59,292 nucleotides of DNA from Microbacteriaceae bacterium (GCA_025464995.1 JAODMO010000014.1:1-59292), one strand, 5' to 3'; positions 41,648 through 52,318 are shown, numbered from the stretch's first letter. Notes: generated by a model from the letters alone, not told the origin. Made by a program: numbers and translations.

Positions 41648-43210
41648 GTGGAACAGGGTCACAAATCTGCACCCACCATCTTGGAGATGCAGTCCATCAC
41701 CAAGGAGTTTCCGGGCGTCAAGGCCCTCGACAACGTCTCGCTGACGGTGAGGGCGAGCGAGATCCACGCGATCTGCGGTGAGAACGGCGCGGGCAAGTCG
41801 ACCCTCATGAAGGTGCTGTCCGGCGTCTACCCGTTCGGCACGTACGACGGCGACATCGTCTACGAGGGCCAGGTCGTGCGCTTCCGCGACATCAAGCAGA
41901 GCGAGGCCGCGGGCATCGTCATCATCCATCAGGAACTGGCGCTGATCCCCGAGCTCTCGATCACCGAGAACATCTTCCTCGGCAACGAGCCCGGCCGCGG
42001 CGGAGTCATCGACTGGGTCGACGCGCAGCGGCGCGCGACCGAGTTGCTCGCGCGTGTCGGACTCGACGACGACCCCGACACGCAGGTCAAGAACATCGGT
42101 GTCGGCAAGCAGCAGCTCGTGGAGATCGCCAAGGCGCTCAACAAGAATGTGAAGCTGCTCATCCTCGACGAGCCGACGGCGGCCCTGAACGAGAACGACT
42201 CGCAGCACCTGCTCGACCTGATCCTCGGCCTCAAGGGCAAGGGCATCAGCTCGATCATGATCTCCCACAAGCTCAACGAGATCGAGCAGATCGCCGACGA
42301 GATCACGATCATCCGTGACGGCCGTTCCATCGAGACGCTCGATGTCAAGGCCGACGGCGTCGATGAAGACCGCATCATCCGGGGGATGGTGGGACGCACG
42401 CTCGGCAACCGGTTCCCCGAGCACACGGCCGAGATCGGCGAGGTGTTCTTCGAGGTGCGCGACTGGACGGTGCAGCATCCGCTCACCGCGGAGCGGCTCG
42501 TCGTCAAGAACTCGAGCTTCACGGTGCGTCGCGGTGAGGTCGTCGGTTTCGCCGGGCTCATGGGCGCGGGCCGCACCGAGCTCGCGATGAGCATCTTCGG
42601 TCGCTCGTACGGCAAATTCATCTCCGGCCAGGTCTTCAAAGACGGCAAGGAGATCAAGCTCCGCACCGTCTCGGAGGCGATCGACCACGGCATCGCCTAT
42701 GTGAGCGAAGACCGCAAGGCGCTCGGGCTGAACCTGCTCGACACGATCAAGCGGTCCATCGTCTCCGCGAAGCTGCGCAAGATCTCCCGCGGCGATGTCG
42801 TCGACAAGATCCAGGAGGCGCAGATCTCGGAGCAGTACCGCAAGAGCCTGCGCATCAAGACGCCGACCGTCGAAGAGGGAGTCACGAAGCTCTCCGGAGG
42901 CAACCAGCAGAAGGTGGTGCTGGCGAAGTGGATGTTCACCGACCCCGACCTGCTCATCCTCGACGAGCCGACCCGCGGCATCGACGTCGGCGCCAAGGCG
43001 GAGATCTACGGCATCATCCGTGACCTCGCGGCGCAGGGGAAGGGCATCATCATGATCTCCTCCGAGCTGCCCGAGCTGCTCGGTGTCTCCGACCGCATCT
43101 ACACCATCTTCGAAGGCAAGATCACGAACGAACTCCCGGTCGCCCAGGCCGATCCCGAAACCCTCATGCGCAGCATGACCTCGACCTCACAGAAAGTAGT
43201 CACCTCATGA
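41648..43210 (+). CDS. CUT2 sugar importer ATPase, two ABC domains (GguA/MmsA/XylG type)
   Basis: A 520-residue double ATPase that powers monosaccharide import. Domain 1 has Walker [11 protein letters not shown]-loop [12 protein letters not shown], a signature-like [14 protein letters not shown] and Walker [12 protein letters not shown]. Domain 2 has the degenerate Walker [14 protein letters not shown] usual for this family, signature [13 protein letters not shown] and [13 protein letters not shown]. The start is GTG 41648 behind GAGGAGG. It overlaps the permease gene by 4 bp. Related to the second importer at 52319, to which most motifs are identical. Confidence 0.9.
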   Translation: MEQGHKSAPTILEMQSITKEFPGVKALDNVSLTVRASEIHAICGENGAGKSTLMKVLSGVYPFGTYDGDIVYEGQVVRFRDIKQSEAAGIVIIHQELALIPELSITENIFLGNEPGRGGVIDWVDAQRRATELLARVGLDDDPDTQVKNIGVGKQQLVEIAKALNKNVKLLILDEPTAALNENDSQHLLDLILGLKGKGISSIMISHKLNEIEQIADEITIIRDGRSIETLDVKADGVDEDRIIRGMVGRTLGNRFPEHTAEIGEVFFEVRDWTVQHPLTAERLVVKNSSFTVRRGEVVGFAGLMGAGRTELAMSIFGRSYGKFISGQVFKDGKEIKLRTVSEAIDHGIAYVSEDRKALGLNLLDTIKRSIVSAKLRKISRGDVVDKIQEAQISEQYRKSLRIKTPTVEEGVTKLSGGNQQKVVLAKWMFTDPDLLILDEPTRGIDVGAKAEIYGIIRDLAAQGKGIIMISSELPELLGVSDRIYTIFEGKITNELPVAQADPETLMRSMTSTSQKVVTS

Positions 43211-44550
43211 GCGCTCCCGTAACCGAGTCCAAGGGCGGCTTCAACGTCCGTGACCTGAGAAACCTGTTCGGCGGGGGCGGTTCGCTGAAGCAGTTCGGCA
43301 TCCTCGGCGCGCTCGTGGTCATCATCCTCTTCTTCCAGATCTGGACCGGCGGCAAGACGCTGCAGCCCGGAAACATCATCAACATCGTGCAGCAGTACTC
43401 CTACATCCTGATCCTGGCGATCGGCATGGTCATGGTCATCATCGCCGGCCACATCGACCTCTCGGTCGGCTCGGTCGCGGCGTTCACGGGCATCGTCGTT
43501 GCGCTCGCGATGAAGGACTGGAACTTCCCCTGGTGGGCGGGCATTCTCCTCGGCCTCGCGGTGGGAGCAGCGATCGGCACCTGGCAGGGATTCTGGGTGG
43601 CCTATATCGGGGTGCCGGCGTTCATCGTGACGCTCGCCGGGATGCTCATCTGGCGCGGTGGCAACCAGCTCATCGGCGACTCGGCCACCGTGCCGGTGCA
43701 GGGCGCGTTCCAGACCATCGGCAAGGGATACCTGCCCGAGGGCGGGCCGTTCAACCAGTTCAACAACCTCACGATGCTGCTCGGCCTGCTCGTCGTACTC
43801 GTGCTCATCGGCCTCGAGGTGCGCGGACGTCGCACCCGCAAGGTGATGGGCGCAGCATCCGACCCGGTGTGGCTCAGCGTGCTCCGCATCGTCATCCTCG
43901 GCGGCGTCGTCATGGTCGCGGCCTACCTGTTCGCGACCGGTCGCCCCGGCACGAGCTTCCCGGTCTCGGGAATCATTCTCGCCGTGCTCGTGGTGCTCTA
44001 CTCGTTCATCACGAACAACACCATCATCGGTCGCCACATCTACGCCGTGGGTGGCAACAAGCACGCCGCAGAGCTCTCCGGTGTCAACTCGAAGCGCGTC
44101 AACTTCTTCGTCATGATGAACATGTCGGTGCTCGCGTCGCTGGCCGGCATGATCTTCGTCGCCCGATCCCAGGCATCCGGACCCTTCGACGGCACCGGCT
44201 GGGAACTCGACGCCATCGCCGCCGTGTTCATCGGTGGCGCCGCGGTCTCCGGCGGAATCGGGACCGTCGCCGGCTCCATCATCGGTGGTCTCGTCATGGC
44301 GGTGCTGTCCAACGGCCTCGCACTCAAGGGCATCCAGTCCGACCTCGTGCAGATCATCAAGGGCCTCGTGCTGCTGATCGCGGTCGGTGTCGACGTCTAC
44401 AACAAGACCCAGGGCCGCCCCTCGATCATCGGCCTGATGACAAGGAACAAAGACAAGGGCACGGGCGGGTCGGATGATGCCACTTCCGCCCAGGTCACGC
44501 CCGGCGGTGGCACGCCGAACACGGTCGTGCCCGCCGACCTCCCCAAGTAA
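43207..44550 (+). CDS. CUT2 sugar importer permease (GguB/XylH type)
   Basis: A 447-residue membrane protein with about ten or more hydrophobic segments. Family motifs are [57 protein letters not shown] and [20 protein letters not shown]. The C-terminal tail is long and polar (about 35 residues rich in Gly, Thr and Pro). ATGA overlap with the ATPase gene. The sugar is probably xylose, arabinose, galactose or glucose; sequence alone does not decide. Confidence 0.9.
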   Translation: MSAPVTESKGGFNVRDLRNLFGGGGSLKQFGILGALVVIILFFQIWTGGKTLQPGNIINIVQQYSYILILAIGMVMVIIAGHIDLSVGSVAAFTGIVVALAMKDWNFPWWAGILLGLAVGAAIGTWQGFWVAYIGVPAFIVTLAGMLIWRGGNQLIGDSATVPVQGAFQTIGKGYLPEGGPFNQFNNLTMLLGLLVVLVLIGLEVRGRRTRKVMGAASDPVWLSVLRIVILGGVVMVAAYLFATGRPGTSFPVSGIILAVLVVLYSFITNNTIIGRHIYAVGGNKHAAELSGVNSKRVNFFVMMNMSVLASLAGMIFVARSQASGPFDGTGWELDAIAAVFIGGAAVSGGIGTVAGSIIGGLVMAVLSNGLALKGIQSDLVQIIKGLVLLIAVGVDVYNKTQGRPSIIGLMTRNKDKGTGGSDDATSAQVTPGGGTPNTVVPADLPK

Positions 44551-44630
44551 CGACTTATCGCACTGATCCACCACCGGAGAATCAGCTCCAACCCAACGCA
44601 CCAATCACAGAACAGAAAGAAAGAGATCCA

Positions 44631-45731
44631 ATGAAGAAGATCCTTCTTGCGACCACCGCCATGGTGGCCGTGTCAGCCTTCGCCCTGACGGGTTGCGCAA
44701 GCGACAGCGGTCGTGGCGCCGACGCCGGCGCCGGCACCGAGGCTGGCTTCGCAGCCGACTCGCTCATCGGTGTCGCACTGCCCGACAAGACCAGTGAGAA
44801 CTGGGTTCTCGCGGGCGGCCTCTTCGAGGACGGCCTCAAAGAGGCCGGCTTCAAGGGCGACGTGCAGTACGCCGGAGCCAGCAACGCGGTTGCCGACCAG
44901 CAGCAGCAGATCTCGACCATGATCACCAACGGCGCCAAGGTCATCATCATCGGCGCCAAGGACGGCGCGCAGCTCGGCACCCAGGTGACCGAGGCCCGCG
45001 ACGCCGGCGCCATCGTCATCGCGTACGACCGCCTCATCCAGAACACCGACGCTGTCGACTACTACGTCGCATTCGACAACTTCAAGGTCGGCCAGCTCCA
45101 GGGCCAGGCACTCCTCGACGGCCTCGCCGCGAAGTTCCCCGACAAGAAGACGTACAACGTCGAGCTGTTCTCGGGCTCGTCGGACGACGCCAACGCACCG
45201 GTGTTCTTCAACGGCGCTATGGACATCCTCCAGCCGAAGATCGACGACGGAACCCTCGTCGTCGTCTCCGGACAGACCGACATCAAGCAGACGGCCACCG
45301 ATGGCTGGAAGCCGGAGAACGCCCAGAAGCGCATGGACACGATCATGCAGGGCTCCTACCAGGGCACGACCGTCGACGGCGTCCTCTCGCCGAACGACAC
45401 CCTCGCCCGCGCCATCATCACCTCGGTGCAGGACGCCGGACAGGCCGATCTCCCGATCGTCACCGGTCAGGACTCCGAGGCGGCATCCATCCCGCTGATC
45501 ATGTCGGGACAGCAGTACTCGACCATCTACAAGGACACCCGCGAACTCGTCAAGACGGCGATCGGCATGGCGACCACACTCCAGAAGGGCAACAAGCCCG
45601 ACACCACCGCCGAAGAGGACAACGGCAACGTCAAGGTGCCCACGTTGTACCTCGACCCGGTGATCGTCACCAAGGAGAATGCGGCTGAGGCGTACGCCAA
45701 CAACCCCGAGCTCCTCGCGCTCACCAAGTAA
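44631..45731 (+). CDS. CUT2 sugar-binding lipoprotein (ChvE/GguC-associated type)
   Basis: A 366-residue periplasmic-binding-type protein. Signal peptide and lipobox ALTGC place the lipidated Cys at residue 22. The fold core includes LIGVALPDKTSENWVLAG, QISTMITNGAKVIIIGAKDG, GAIVIAYDRLI and VDGVLSPNDTLARAII, matching multiple-monosaccharide binders of the ChvE group. It is last in the ATPase-permease-binding protein operon, 80 bp after the permease, behind its own GAAAGAAAGAGA ribosome binding region. A terminator follows. Confidence 0.9.
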   Translation: MKKILLATTAMVAVSAFALTGCASDSGRGADAGAGTEAGFAADSLIGVALPDKTSENWVLAGGLFEDGLKEAGFKGDVQYAGASNAVADQQQQISTMITNGAKVIIIGAKDGAQLGTQVTEARDAGAIVIAYDRLIQNTDAVDYYVAFDNFKVGQLQGQALLDGLAAKFPDKKTYNVELFSGSSDDANAPVFFNGAMDILQPKIDDGTLVVVSGQTDIKQTATDGWKPENAQKRMDTIMQGSYQGTTVDGVLSPNDTLARAIITSVQDAGQADLPIVTGQDSEAASIPLIMSGQQYSTIYKDTRELVKTAIGMATTLQKGNKPDTTAEEDNGNVKVPTLYLDPVIVTKENAAEAYANNPELLALTK

Positions 45732-45749
45732 CACCCCGCAGCGCGGACG

Positions 45750-45782
45750 ACCGGTCGGGCCCTCGGGCTCGACCGGTTTTCT
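45750..45782 (+). terminator. intrinsic terminator after the sugar-binding lipoprotein gene
   Basis: ACCGGTCGGGCCC (45750-45762) pairs with GGGCTCGACCGGT (one mismatch), followed by TTTTCT. Confidence 0.88.
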
Positions 45783-45830
45783 GCTTACGGGGCCGTCCAC
45801 GCTTCCATGCATAATGGGAGGCACCACAGA

Positions 45831-45846
45831 ATGTGAACGTACACAT
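45831..45846. promoter_or_regulatory. operator upstream of the lacI-type regulator gene
   Basis: The near-palindrome ATGTGAACGTACACAT lies just downstream of a CATAAT -10 (45810-45815). It matches the site ATGTGAACGGTCACAT in front of araB (46964-46979) at 14 of 16 positions, so the same regulator probably binds both and represses its own gene. Confidence 0.75.
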
Positions 45847-45870
45847 CGCCAATGGAGCCGGGTACCACGA

Positions 45871-46890
45871 TTGAGCATTGAGCCGGAGAAGGTTCGCGCG
45901 CCGAACATCCGCGATGTCGCCGCACTCGCGGGTGTCTCGTACCAGACGGTGTCGCGCGTGCTCAACGACAGCCCCAGCATCAAGGCCACGACCCGCCAAC
46001 GCGTGCTCGACGTCATCGCGGAGGTGGGCTATCGGCCCAACCAGGCGGCGCGCGCTCTCGTGACGAGTCGCACCCGCACGATCGGCGTGCTGTCGACGCA
46101 GACCGCACACTACGGGCCGACGACGAGCATCAACGCCATCGAGCAGGCGGCGCGCGAGGCCGGCTACCGCTTGAGCATCACCAACGTCAGCTCGGGTGAT
46201 TACGCCTCCATAAAGTCGGCCATCGACTACCTGTTGAGCCAGGCCGTCGAAGCCCTCGTCGTGATAGCCCCACAGGCGCGGGTGTTCGACGCCCTGGCCG
46301 ATCTCTCCATCACCGTGCCGTACATCACCCTCGACTCCACGGGGCGCGGTGCCGGGCACAGCGTCTCCGTCGACCAGGTGAGCGGAGCGCGCATCGCCAC
46401 CAAACACCTCATCGACCTCGGCCACACCGAGATCACCCACATCTCCGGACCGCAAGACTGGATCGAGGCGGATGCCCGCATGCAGGGGTTCCTGCAGGAG
46501 ATCAACGCCGCCGAACTGCGCACCCGCGCGCCCATCCTCGGCGATTGGAGCGCCCACTTCGGCTACTACGCCGGTCTTGAACTGCTGCGATTCCGCGACT
46601 TCACCGCGGTGTTCGCGGGCAACGACCAGATGGCGCTGGGCTTCATGCACGCGTGCCGCGAGATGGGCCTCGACGTGCCCGGGGACATCAGCGTGGTGGG
46701 CTTCGACGACATCCCGGAGTCCGCACACTTCTCGCCGCCCCTCACCACCGTGCGCCAGAACTTCGCCGAGATCGGCCGCAGGGCGGTTACGCTCCTGCTC
46801 TCCGAGCTCGGCGGCGCGGGTGTGCAGGACCACGAACAGATCCGCCCCGAGCTCGTGGTGCGATCGTCGACGGCTCCTCCCGCGTTCTAA
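45871..46890 (+). CDS. LacI-family transcriptional regulator, probable arabinose regulator
   Basis: A 339-residue repressor. The helix-turn-helix is NIRDVAALAGVSYQTVSRVL with the hinge helix RPNQAARALV. The sugar-binding domain follows (GVLSTQTAHYGPTTSINAIE, HISGPQDWIEADARMQGF, VVGFDDIPESAHFSPPLTTV). TTG 45871 is chosen by the family N-terminus; GGAG is 13 bp upstream, so the start codon is not certain. It sits between the first CUT2 importer and araB-araD-araA, with matching operators at its own gene and at araB. L-arabinose or a derivative is the likely inducer. Confidence 0.87.
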   Translation: MSIEPEKVRAPNIRDVAALAGVSYQTVSRVLNDSPSIKATTRQRVLDVIAEVGYRPNQAARALVTSRTRTIGVLSTQTAHYGPTTSINAIEQAAREAGYRLSITNVSSGDYASIKSAIDYLLSQAVEALVVIAPQARVFDALADLSITVPYITLDSTGRGAGHSVSVDQVSGARIATKHLIDLGHTEITHISGPQDWIEADARMQGFLQEINAAELRTRAPILGDWSAHFGYYAGLELLRFRDFTAVFAGNDQMALGFMHACREMGLDVPGDISVVGFDDIPESAHFSPPLTTVRQNFAEIGRRAVTLLLSELGGAGVQDHEQIRPELVVRSSTAPPAF

Positions 46891-46905
46891 CCGCGAGGTT
46901 ATGCA

Positions 46906-46979
46906 CCTGTGACATTGGGTGCTTGACAGATGTGACCGTTTCGCCTGTAACATTGGCGAAACGATGTGAACGGTCACAT
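46906..46979. promoter_or_regulatory. araB promoter with compound operators
   Basis: -35 TTGACA (46923-46928), 17 bp, -10 TGTAAC (46946-46951). The operator ATGTGAACGGTCACAT (46964-46979) lies just downstream, and a half site ATGTGACCG (46930-46938) sits between -35 and -10. A 9-bp inverted repeat, CGTTTCGCC (46937-46945) and GGCGAAACG (46955-46963), brackets the -10. The 13-bp element CCTGTRACATTGG occurs at 46906 and 46944. Confidence 0.72.
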
Positions 46980-47045
46980 CCATGGTCCGCCGGACTCGAA
47001 TTCCGGTGCCGATCGCAACATCTACCAGACAACGGAGTCCGTGAA

Positions 47046-48725
47046 GTGAGTGAGACCGCGCAGCCACCCGTAGACGAGAAGCTCGTCGTCGAGCACGCGA
47101 TCGTCGTGAAGGCGGGCACCGAGATCCTCGCCGGACGCACGTCGCTGGGCATCGAACTGGGCTCGACACGCATCAAGGTGTGCCTCGTCGGCGACGACCC
47201 GTCGGTGGTGCTCGCGGTGGGCAGTCACGAATGGGAGAACTCCTTCGTCGACCGTGTCTGGACGTACTCGATCGACGAAGTGTGGGCGGGAGTGCAGGCC
47301 GCGTACGCCGACCTCGTCGACGATGTCGAGCGCCGCTACTCCGTGCGTCCCGACTCGTTCGGCGCCATCGGGGTCTCGGCCATGATGCACGGCTATCTCG
47401 CGTTCGACGCGAGCGGCGAACTGCTCGTGCCGTTTCGCACCTGGCGCAACACGACGACAGGTGCCGCGTCGGCCGAGCTGACCGGGCTGTTCGGCGTCAA
47501 CATCCCGCTTCGCTGGTCGGTCGCCCACGTGCACCAGGCCGTGCTCGACGACGAACCGCACGTCGCCGACATCGACTTCATCACCACTCTCGCCGGCTAC
47601 GTGCACTGGCGGCTGACCGGCCGCAGGGTGACCGGAATCGGCGACGCGTCGGGCATGTTCCCGATCGACTCCGCCACCAACGACTACGACGCGAGCCTCC
47701 TCGCGAGATACGACGGGCTCGTTGCCGACAAGGCGCCGACGCTCTCACTCGCCGCCGTGTTGCCCGAGGTGCTCGTCGCGGGAGCCGACGCGGGCTTCCT
47801 CACGCCCGAGGGCGCGGCACTCCTCGACCCGAGCGGAGCGCTCCGGCCGGGCGCGCTGCTCTGCCCGCCCGAGGGCGACGCGGGCACCGGCATGGTTGCG
47901 ACCTGTTCCGTCGCGCCGCGCACGGGCAACGTCAGCGCCGGAACGAGCATCTTCGCGATGGTGGTGCTCGAGCGCCCGCTCGGCAGCGTGCACCACGAGC
48001 TCGACTTCGTGACCACCCCGACCGGGCATCCCGTCGCCATGGTGCACTGCAACAACGGAGCGAGCGAACTCGCGGCGTGGGTCGGCCTCTTCGGCCGATT
48101 CTCTGCCGCGTCGGGCTCCGACCTGCCGACCGACGCCGTCTTCGACATCCTCTTCCGGGAGGCGCTCGAGGGCGAGGCGGATGCCGGCGGACTGCTGGCC
48201 TACAACCATCTGGCCGGCGAGCCGATCGCCGGACTCGCCGAGGGCAGACCACTCGTGGTTCGCACGCCCGACAGCCGGCTCACGCTCGCCAACTTCATGC
48301 GCGCGCAGCTGTACGGCGTGTTCGGCACACTCAGTCTCGGCATGCGGGTGCTCGCCGGCGAGGGCGCGCAGATCGACCAGATGTTCGCACACGGCGGCAT
48401 GTTCCGCACCGCCGGAGTCGCCCAGCGGTTCCTTGCCGGCGCCATCGACGCGCCCGTGGCCGTCGCCGACACGGCGTCGGAGGGCGGCGCGTGGGGCATG
48501 GCGGTGCTCGCGTCCTACGCGGCGCACACGGCGGCCGCACCATCCGCGCTCGACCTCGACGGCTTCCTGCGCGAGCGGGTCTTCGCCGGCGCGAGGTTCG
48601 AGACCGTCGATCCCGTGCCCGCAGACGTCGCCGGCTTCGCGACCTACCTCGACGACTACAGCGCCGGCCTCGCCGTGGAGCGCGTCGCCGTGGACGTGCT
48701 CACCCCGACAGAAAGAACCCCATGA
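47046..48725 (+). CDS. araB: L-ribulokinase (FGGY carbohydrate kinase family)
   Basis: A 559-residue kinase that phosphorylates L-ribulose. The N-terminal ATPase fold has SLGIELGSTRIKVCLVGDD. The substrate region is FGAIGVSAMMHGYLAF, and the catalytic Asp is probably in CPPEGDAGTGMVA. The ATP-binding C-terminal fold has MFAHGGMFRTAGVAQ. It is longer than most FGGY kinases, as ribulokinases are. GTG 47046 has GGAG 8 bp upstream. It is first in araB-araD-araA with two 4-bp stop/start overlaps, which supports the ribulokinase call over xylulokinase. Confidence 0.88.
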   Translation: MSETAQPPVDEKLVVEHAIVVKAGTEILAGRTSLGIELGSTRIKVCLVGDDPSVVLAVGSHEWENSFVDRVWTYSIDEVWAGVQAAYADLVDDVERRYSVRPDSFGAIGVSAMMHGYLAFDASGELLVPFRTWRNTTTGAASAELTGLFGVNIPLRWSVAHVHQAVLDDEPHVADIDFITTLAGYVHWRLTGRRVTGIGDASGMFPIDSATNDYDASLLARYDGLVADKAPTLSLAAVLPEVLVAGADAGFLTPEGAALLDPSGALRPGALLCPPEGDAGTGMVATCSVAPRTGNVSAGTSIFAMVVLERPLGSVHHELDFVTTPTGHPVAMVHCNNGASELAAWVGLFGRFSAASGSDLPTDAVFDILFREALEGEADAGGLLAYNHLAGEPIAGLAEGRPLVVRTPDSRLTLANFMRAQLYGVFGTLSLGMRVLAGEGAQIDQMFAHGGMFRTAGVAQRFLAGAIDAPVAVADTASEGGAWGMAVLASYAAHTAAAPSALDLDGFLRERVFAGARFETVDPVPADVAGFATYLDDYSAGLAVERVAVDVLTPTERTP

Positions 48726-49441
48726 CCTCCTTCTCACCCGAGATCCAGGTGGCGATCGCCCGGACGCGCGACGACGTCGCCCGACTGCACGAGGAGCTCG
48801 TGCGCTACGAGCTCGTCGTCTGGACCGGCGGCAACGTGTCCGGCCGTGTGCCCGGAGCCGACCTCTTCGTCATCAAGCCGTCGGGCGTGAGCTACGACGA
48901 CCTCGGCCCGGAGAACCAGATCCTGTGCGACCTCGACGGCAACGTCGTCCCGAACACCCCCGGCTGGGAGCGCAGCCCGTCGAGCGACACAGCCGCGCAC
49001 GCCTACGTCTACCGAAACATGCCCGAGGTCGGCGGGGTCGTGCACACGCACTCCACCTACGCCACGGCGTGGGCGGCCCGCGGCGAGGCGATCCCGTGCG
49101 TCATCACGGCCATGGCCGACGAGTTCGGCGGCGAGATCCCGGTCGGGCCGTTCGCGATCATCGGTGACGACTCGATCGGCCGCGGAATCGTCTCGACGCT
49201 CGACGGCCACCGCTCGCGGGCCGTGCTCATGCAGAACCACGGCGTCTTCACCATCGGAAGCAACGCGAAAGACGCCGTCAAGGCCGCCGTGATGGCCGAG
49301 GATGTCGCGAAGACCGTGCACATCTCGCGCCAGCTCGGTACCCCGCTGCCCATCGCACAACCGGCCATCGACGCGCTCTTCGACCGCTACCAGAACGTGT
49401 ACGGCCAGCAGCCGGTCGCGACGAAAGGAAACACCCAGTGA
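48722..49441 (+). CDS. araD: L-ribulose-5-phosphate 4-epimerase
   Basis: A 239-residue class II aldolase-type enzyme. It interconverts L-ribulose 5-phosphate and D-xylulose 5-phosphate. The phosphate-binding region is [10 protein letters not shown], and [10 protein letters not shown] follows. Zinc ligands are in [13 protein letters not shown] and [10 protein letters not shown], and the Tyr is in RYQNVYGQ near the C-terminus. The ATG overlaps the araB stop and its own stop overlaps araA (GTGA). Confidence 0.93.
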   Translation: MTSFSPEIQVAIARTRDDVARLHEELVRYELVVWTGGNVSGRVPGADLFVIKPSGVSYDDLGPENQILCDLDGNVVPNTPGWERSPSSDTAAHAYVYRNMPEVGGVVHTHSTYATAWAARGEAIPCVITAMADEFGGEIPVGPFAIIGDDSIGRGIVSTLDGHRSRAVLMQNHGVFTIGSNAKDAVKAAVMAEDVAKTVHISRQLGTPLPIAQPAIDALFDRYQNVYGQQPVATKGNTQ

Positions 49442-50958
49442 ACACCTCGATCATCCCCGACCTCGCGACCTACGAGGTCTGGTTTCTCACCGGTAGCCAG
49501 AACCTCTACGGCGACGACACCCTCCGCCAGGTCGCGGAGCAGTCGAACGACGTCGTCGCCGCGCTGAACGCGTCGAGCGACGTGCCGGTCACCGTCGTGT
49601 GGAAGCCCGTGCTCAAGGACGCGGCAGCCATCCGCCGCATCATGCTCGAGGCCAATGCCGCCGACAACACGGTCGGCGTCATCGCCTGGATGCACACGTT
49701 CAGCCCCGCGAAGATGTGGATTGCCGGCCTCGACGCGCTGCGCAAGCCGCTGCTGCACCTGCACACGCAGGCGAACGTCGAACTGCCGTGGGCCGACATC
49801 GACTTCGACTTCATGAACCTCAACCAGGCCGCCCACGGCGATCGGGAGTTCGGCTACATCCAGAGCCGCCTCAACGTGCCGCGCAAGACCGTCGTCGGGC
49901 ACGTCTCGAACCCCGTTGTGCAGTCGCAGGTCGGAACCTGGACCCGGGCGGCGTCGGGCTGGTCGGCGACGCGCGAGCTCAAGCTCGCCCGCTTCGGCGA
50001 CAACATGCGCAACGTCGCGGTCACCGAGGGCGACAAGACCGAGGCTGAGCTGCGTTTCGGCGTCTCGGTGAACACGTGGGGCGTCAACGAGCTCGTCGAG
50101 CGAGTCGATGCGGCGAGCGAGGCGGATGTCGACGCTCTCGTCGCCGAATACGAGGAGCTCTACGCGGTCGTCCCCGAGCTGCGCGCGGGTGGCGAGCGCC
50201 ACGAATCGCTGCGTTACGGAGCGCGCATCGAGCTCGGTCTGCGCTCCTTCCTCGAGGAGGGCGGCTTCGCCGCCTTCACGACGAGCTTCGAAGACCTCGG
50301 CGGCCTTCGCCAGCTGCCCGGCCTCGCCGTGCAGCGCCTCATGGCCGACGGCTACGGGTTCGGCGGTGAGGGCGACTGGAAGACGGCCGTGCTCATCCGC
50401 GCCGCCAAGGTGATGGGAGCCGGGCTTCCCGGCGGCGCATCCCTGATGGAGGACTACACATACAACCTCGTCCCCGGCGAGGAGGCGATCCTCGGAGCAC
50501 ACATGCTCGAGATCTGCCCGTCGCTCACGACGAGCAAGCCGAGCCTCGAGATCCACCCCCTCGGCATCGGCGACCGCGAAGACCCCGTGCGTCTCGTCTT
50601 CGACACCGACGCCGGGACCGGCGTCGTCGTAGCCCTCTCCGACATGCGCGACCGCTTCCGTCTCGTCGCCAACAAGGTCGAGGTCATCGACCTGCCCGCT
50701 CCGCTGCCGCACCTCCCGGTCGCGCGGGCGGTATGGAAGCCGGCCCCCGACCTGGCGACATCCGCCACCGCGTGGCTCACCGCGGGCGCCGCACACCACA
50801 CCGTGCTCTCGACCGCCATCGGCGTCGAGGCGTGGGAGGATTTCGCCGAGATGGCTCGCACCGAGCTGCTCGTGATCGACGAAGACACGACGACTCGCGG
50901 GTTCGCCCGCGAGGTGAAGTGGAATGCGGCGTACTACCGTCTCGCGCAGGGAATATAG
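49438..50958 (+). CDS. araA: L-arabinose isomerase
   Basis: A 506-residue enzyme converting L-arabinose to L-ribulose. [20 protein letters not shown] is the family N-terminus and [16 protein letters not shown] is strongly conserved. The active-site metal ligands lie in MEDYTYNL (Glu), AHMLEICPS (Glu), LEIHPLGIG (His) and [10 protein letters not shown] (His). AAAGGAAA lies 7 bp before the GTG start. All conserved residues are in place and the length is typical. Confidence 0.96.
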   Translation: MNTSIIPDLATYEVWFLTGSQNLYGDDTLRQVAEQSNDVVAALNASSDVPVTVVWKPVLKDAAAIRRIMLEANAADNTVGVIAWMHTFSPAKMWIAGLDALRKPLLHLHTQANVELPWADIDFDFMNLNQAAHGDREFGYIQSRLNVPRKTVVGHVSNPVVQSQVGTWTRAASGWSATRELKLARFGDNMRNVAVTEGDKTEAELRFGVSVNTWGVNELVERVDAASEADVDALVAEYEELYAVVPELRAGGERHESLRYGARIELGLRSFLEEGGFAAFTTSFEDLGGLRQLPGLAVQRLMADGYGFGGEGDWKTAVLIRAAKVMGAGLPGGASLMEDYTYNLVPGEEAILGAHMLEICPSLTTSKPSLEIHPLGIGDREDPVRLVFDTDAGTGVVVALSDMRDRFRLVANKVEVIDLPAPLPHLPVARAVWKPAPDLATSATAWLTAGAAHHTVLSTAIGVEAWEDFAEMARTELLVIDEDTTTRGFAREVKWNAAYYRLAQGI

Positions 50959-51020
50959 CGGCACACAAGAACTTGTCGGGGTCGGCCTTTCGGCCCGCGA
51001 CGGGATCCGGTTTATATGGA

Positions 51021-51033
51021 CAAACCGGGTTTG
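51021..51033. promoter_or_regulatory. palindromic operator upstream of the second CUT2 importer
   Basis: CAAACC-G-GGTTTG is a perfect inverted repeat with one central base, 2 bp after a -10-like TATATG (51013-51018). The position just downstream of the -10 suits a repressor site. It differs from the ATGTGAACG sites at araB, so a different regulator is likely. Confidence 0.6.
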
Positions 51034-51074
51034 AAGCACCAGACAAAGATGTCCATCAATGAAAGGAACACACA

Positions 51075-52196
51075 GTGAAGAAGAGAGCAGTTCTTTCGCT
51101 CATCGCCGCTGGCGCCATGGTTGCGAGCCTCGCGGCCTGCTCCGGTGGGTCGGGCGACAGCGGTTCGGGTGAAGGCGGCGGCGCAATCATCGGCGTCGCA
51201 ATGCCCACCAAGTCCTCTGAGCGCTGGATCGCCGACGGCAACGCCGTCAAGAAGGCGCTCGAGGACCAGGGCTACAAGGTCGACCTCCAGTACGCCGAGG
51301 ACGACATCCCCACCCAGGTCAGCCAGATCGAGAACATGATCACCAAGGGTGCAGAAGCCCTCATCGTCGCGTCGATCGACGGCACGACCCTCACCAACAT
51401 CCTCGCGGACGCCAAAGACGCCGAGATCCCGGTGATCGCCTACGACCGCCTCCTGATGGACACCGAAGACGTCGACTACTACGCGACGTTCGACAACCAG
51501 CTCGTGGGCAACCAGCAGGCGTGGTCGGTGCTCAACGGCCTCGGCCTCACCGAGCTCGACGGCACCCCGATCGAGGGCGCTCCTGCCGGACCGTTCAACA
51601 TCGAGCTGTTCGCCGGCTCGCTCGACGACAACAACGCGTTCTTCTTCTTCAACGGAGCGATGGAGATCTTCCAGCCCTTCATCGACAACGGAACGCTCGT
51701 CGTCAAGAGCGGCCAGACCACCATCGAGCAGGCCGCGACTCTTCGTTGGGATGGTGAGACCGCGCAGAGCCGCATGGAAGACCTGCTGACGGCCAACTAC
51801 TCCGACAACAGCAAGGTCAACGCCGTGCTGTCGCCGTACGACGGCATCTCCCGCGGCATCATCGGCGCCCTCACCGACGCCGGTTACACCACGGGCGAGG
51901 GCTGGCCGATCATCTCCGGCCAGGACGCCGAGATCGACTCGGTCAAGGCCATCAACAACGGTGAGCAGTACGCCACCATCTTCAAGGACACGCGCGAGCT
52001 GGCCAAGAAGGCGGCAGGAATGGCCATCGCGGCTCTCAACGGCGACACGGTCGAGACCAACGATGACAGCACCTACAACAACAACAAGAAGGATGTCCCC
52101 TCCTACCTCCTCGAGCCCGTCATCGTGGTCAAGGACAACATCCAGAAGGAACTGATCGACACCGGCTACTGGACCGAGAAAGAGGTCAACGGTTAG
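51075..52196 (+). CDS. CUT2 sugar-binding lipoprotein, second importer
   Basis: A 373-residue periplasmic-binding-type protein. The signal peptide ends in lipobox SLAAC, with lipidated Cys22. Core motifs parallel the first importer: [56 protein letters not shown] and [17 protein letters not shown] 51075 has AAAGGAA upstream. It follows araA by 116 bp and precedes its ATPase and permease. Together they form a likely L-arabinose or xylose importer; the exact sugar is inferred from context. Confidence 0.9.
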   Translation: MKKRAVLSLIAAGAMVASLAACSGGSGDSGSGEGGGAIIGVAMPTKSSERWIADGNAVKKALEDQGYKVDLQYAEDDIPTQVSQIENMITKGAEALIVASIDGTTLTNILADAKDAEIPVIAYDRLLMDTEDVDYYATFDNQLVGNQQAWSVLNGLGLTELDGTPIEGAPAGPFNIELFAGSLDDNNAFFFFNGAMEIFQPFIDNGTLVVKSGQTTIEQAATLRWDGETAQSRMEDLLTANYSDNSKVNAVLSPYDGISRGIIGALTDAGYTTGEGWPIISGQDAEIDSVKAINNGEQYATIFKDTRELAKKAAGMAIAALNGDTVETNDDSTYNNNKKDVPSYLLEPVIVVKDNIQKELIDTGYWTEKEVNG

Positions 52197-52243
52197 ACCG
52201 TAGACCCACACGGTTCGTAGACCTCCATCGGTCGAGTGACCAC

Positions 52244-52277
52244 GCCGGTGCCGGGGACCATTCTCCCCGGCACCGGC
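52244..52277 (+). promoter_or_regulatory. intercistronic hairpin after the second sugar-binding gene
   Basis: GCCGGTGCCGGGG pairs perfectly with CCCCGGCACCGGC around ACCATTCT. No T-run follows. It lies between the binding-protein and ATPase genes and probably raises binding-protein mRNA over the rest of the operon. Confidence 0.78.
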
Positions 52278-52318
52278 ACCCACCCACGCATCACGAGCTC
52301 AAGGAAGCCGGCACCGAA

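Noticed and set aside
43099-44604. A 501-codon minus-strand open frame (and similar ones opposite 44673-46016 and 53855-55102)
   Set aside because: These are mirror frames of the CUT2 importer genes, with His/Asp/Glu-rich composition and no domain.
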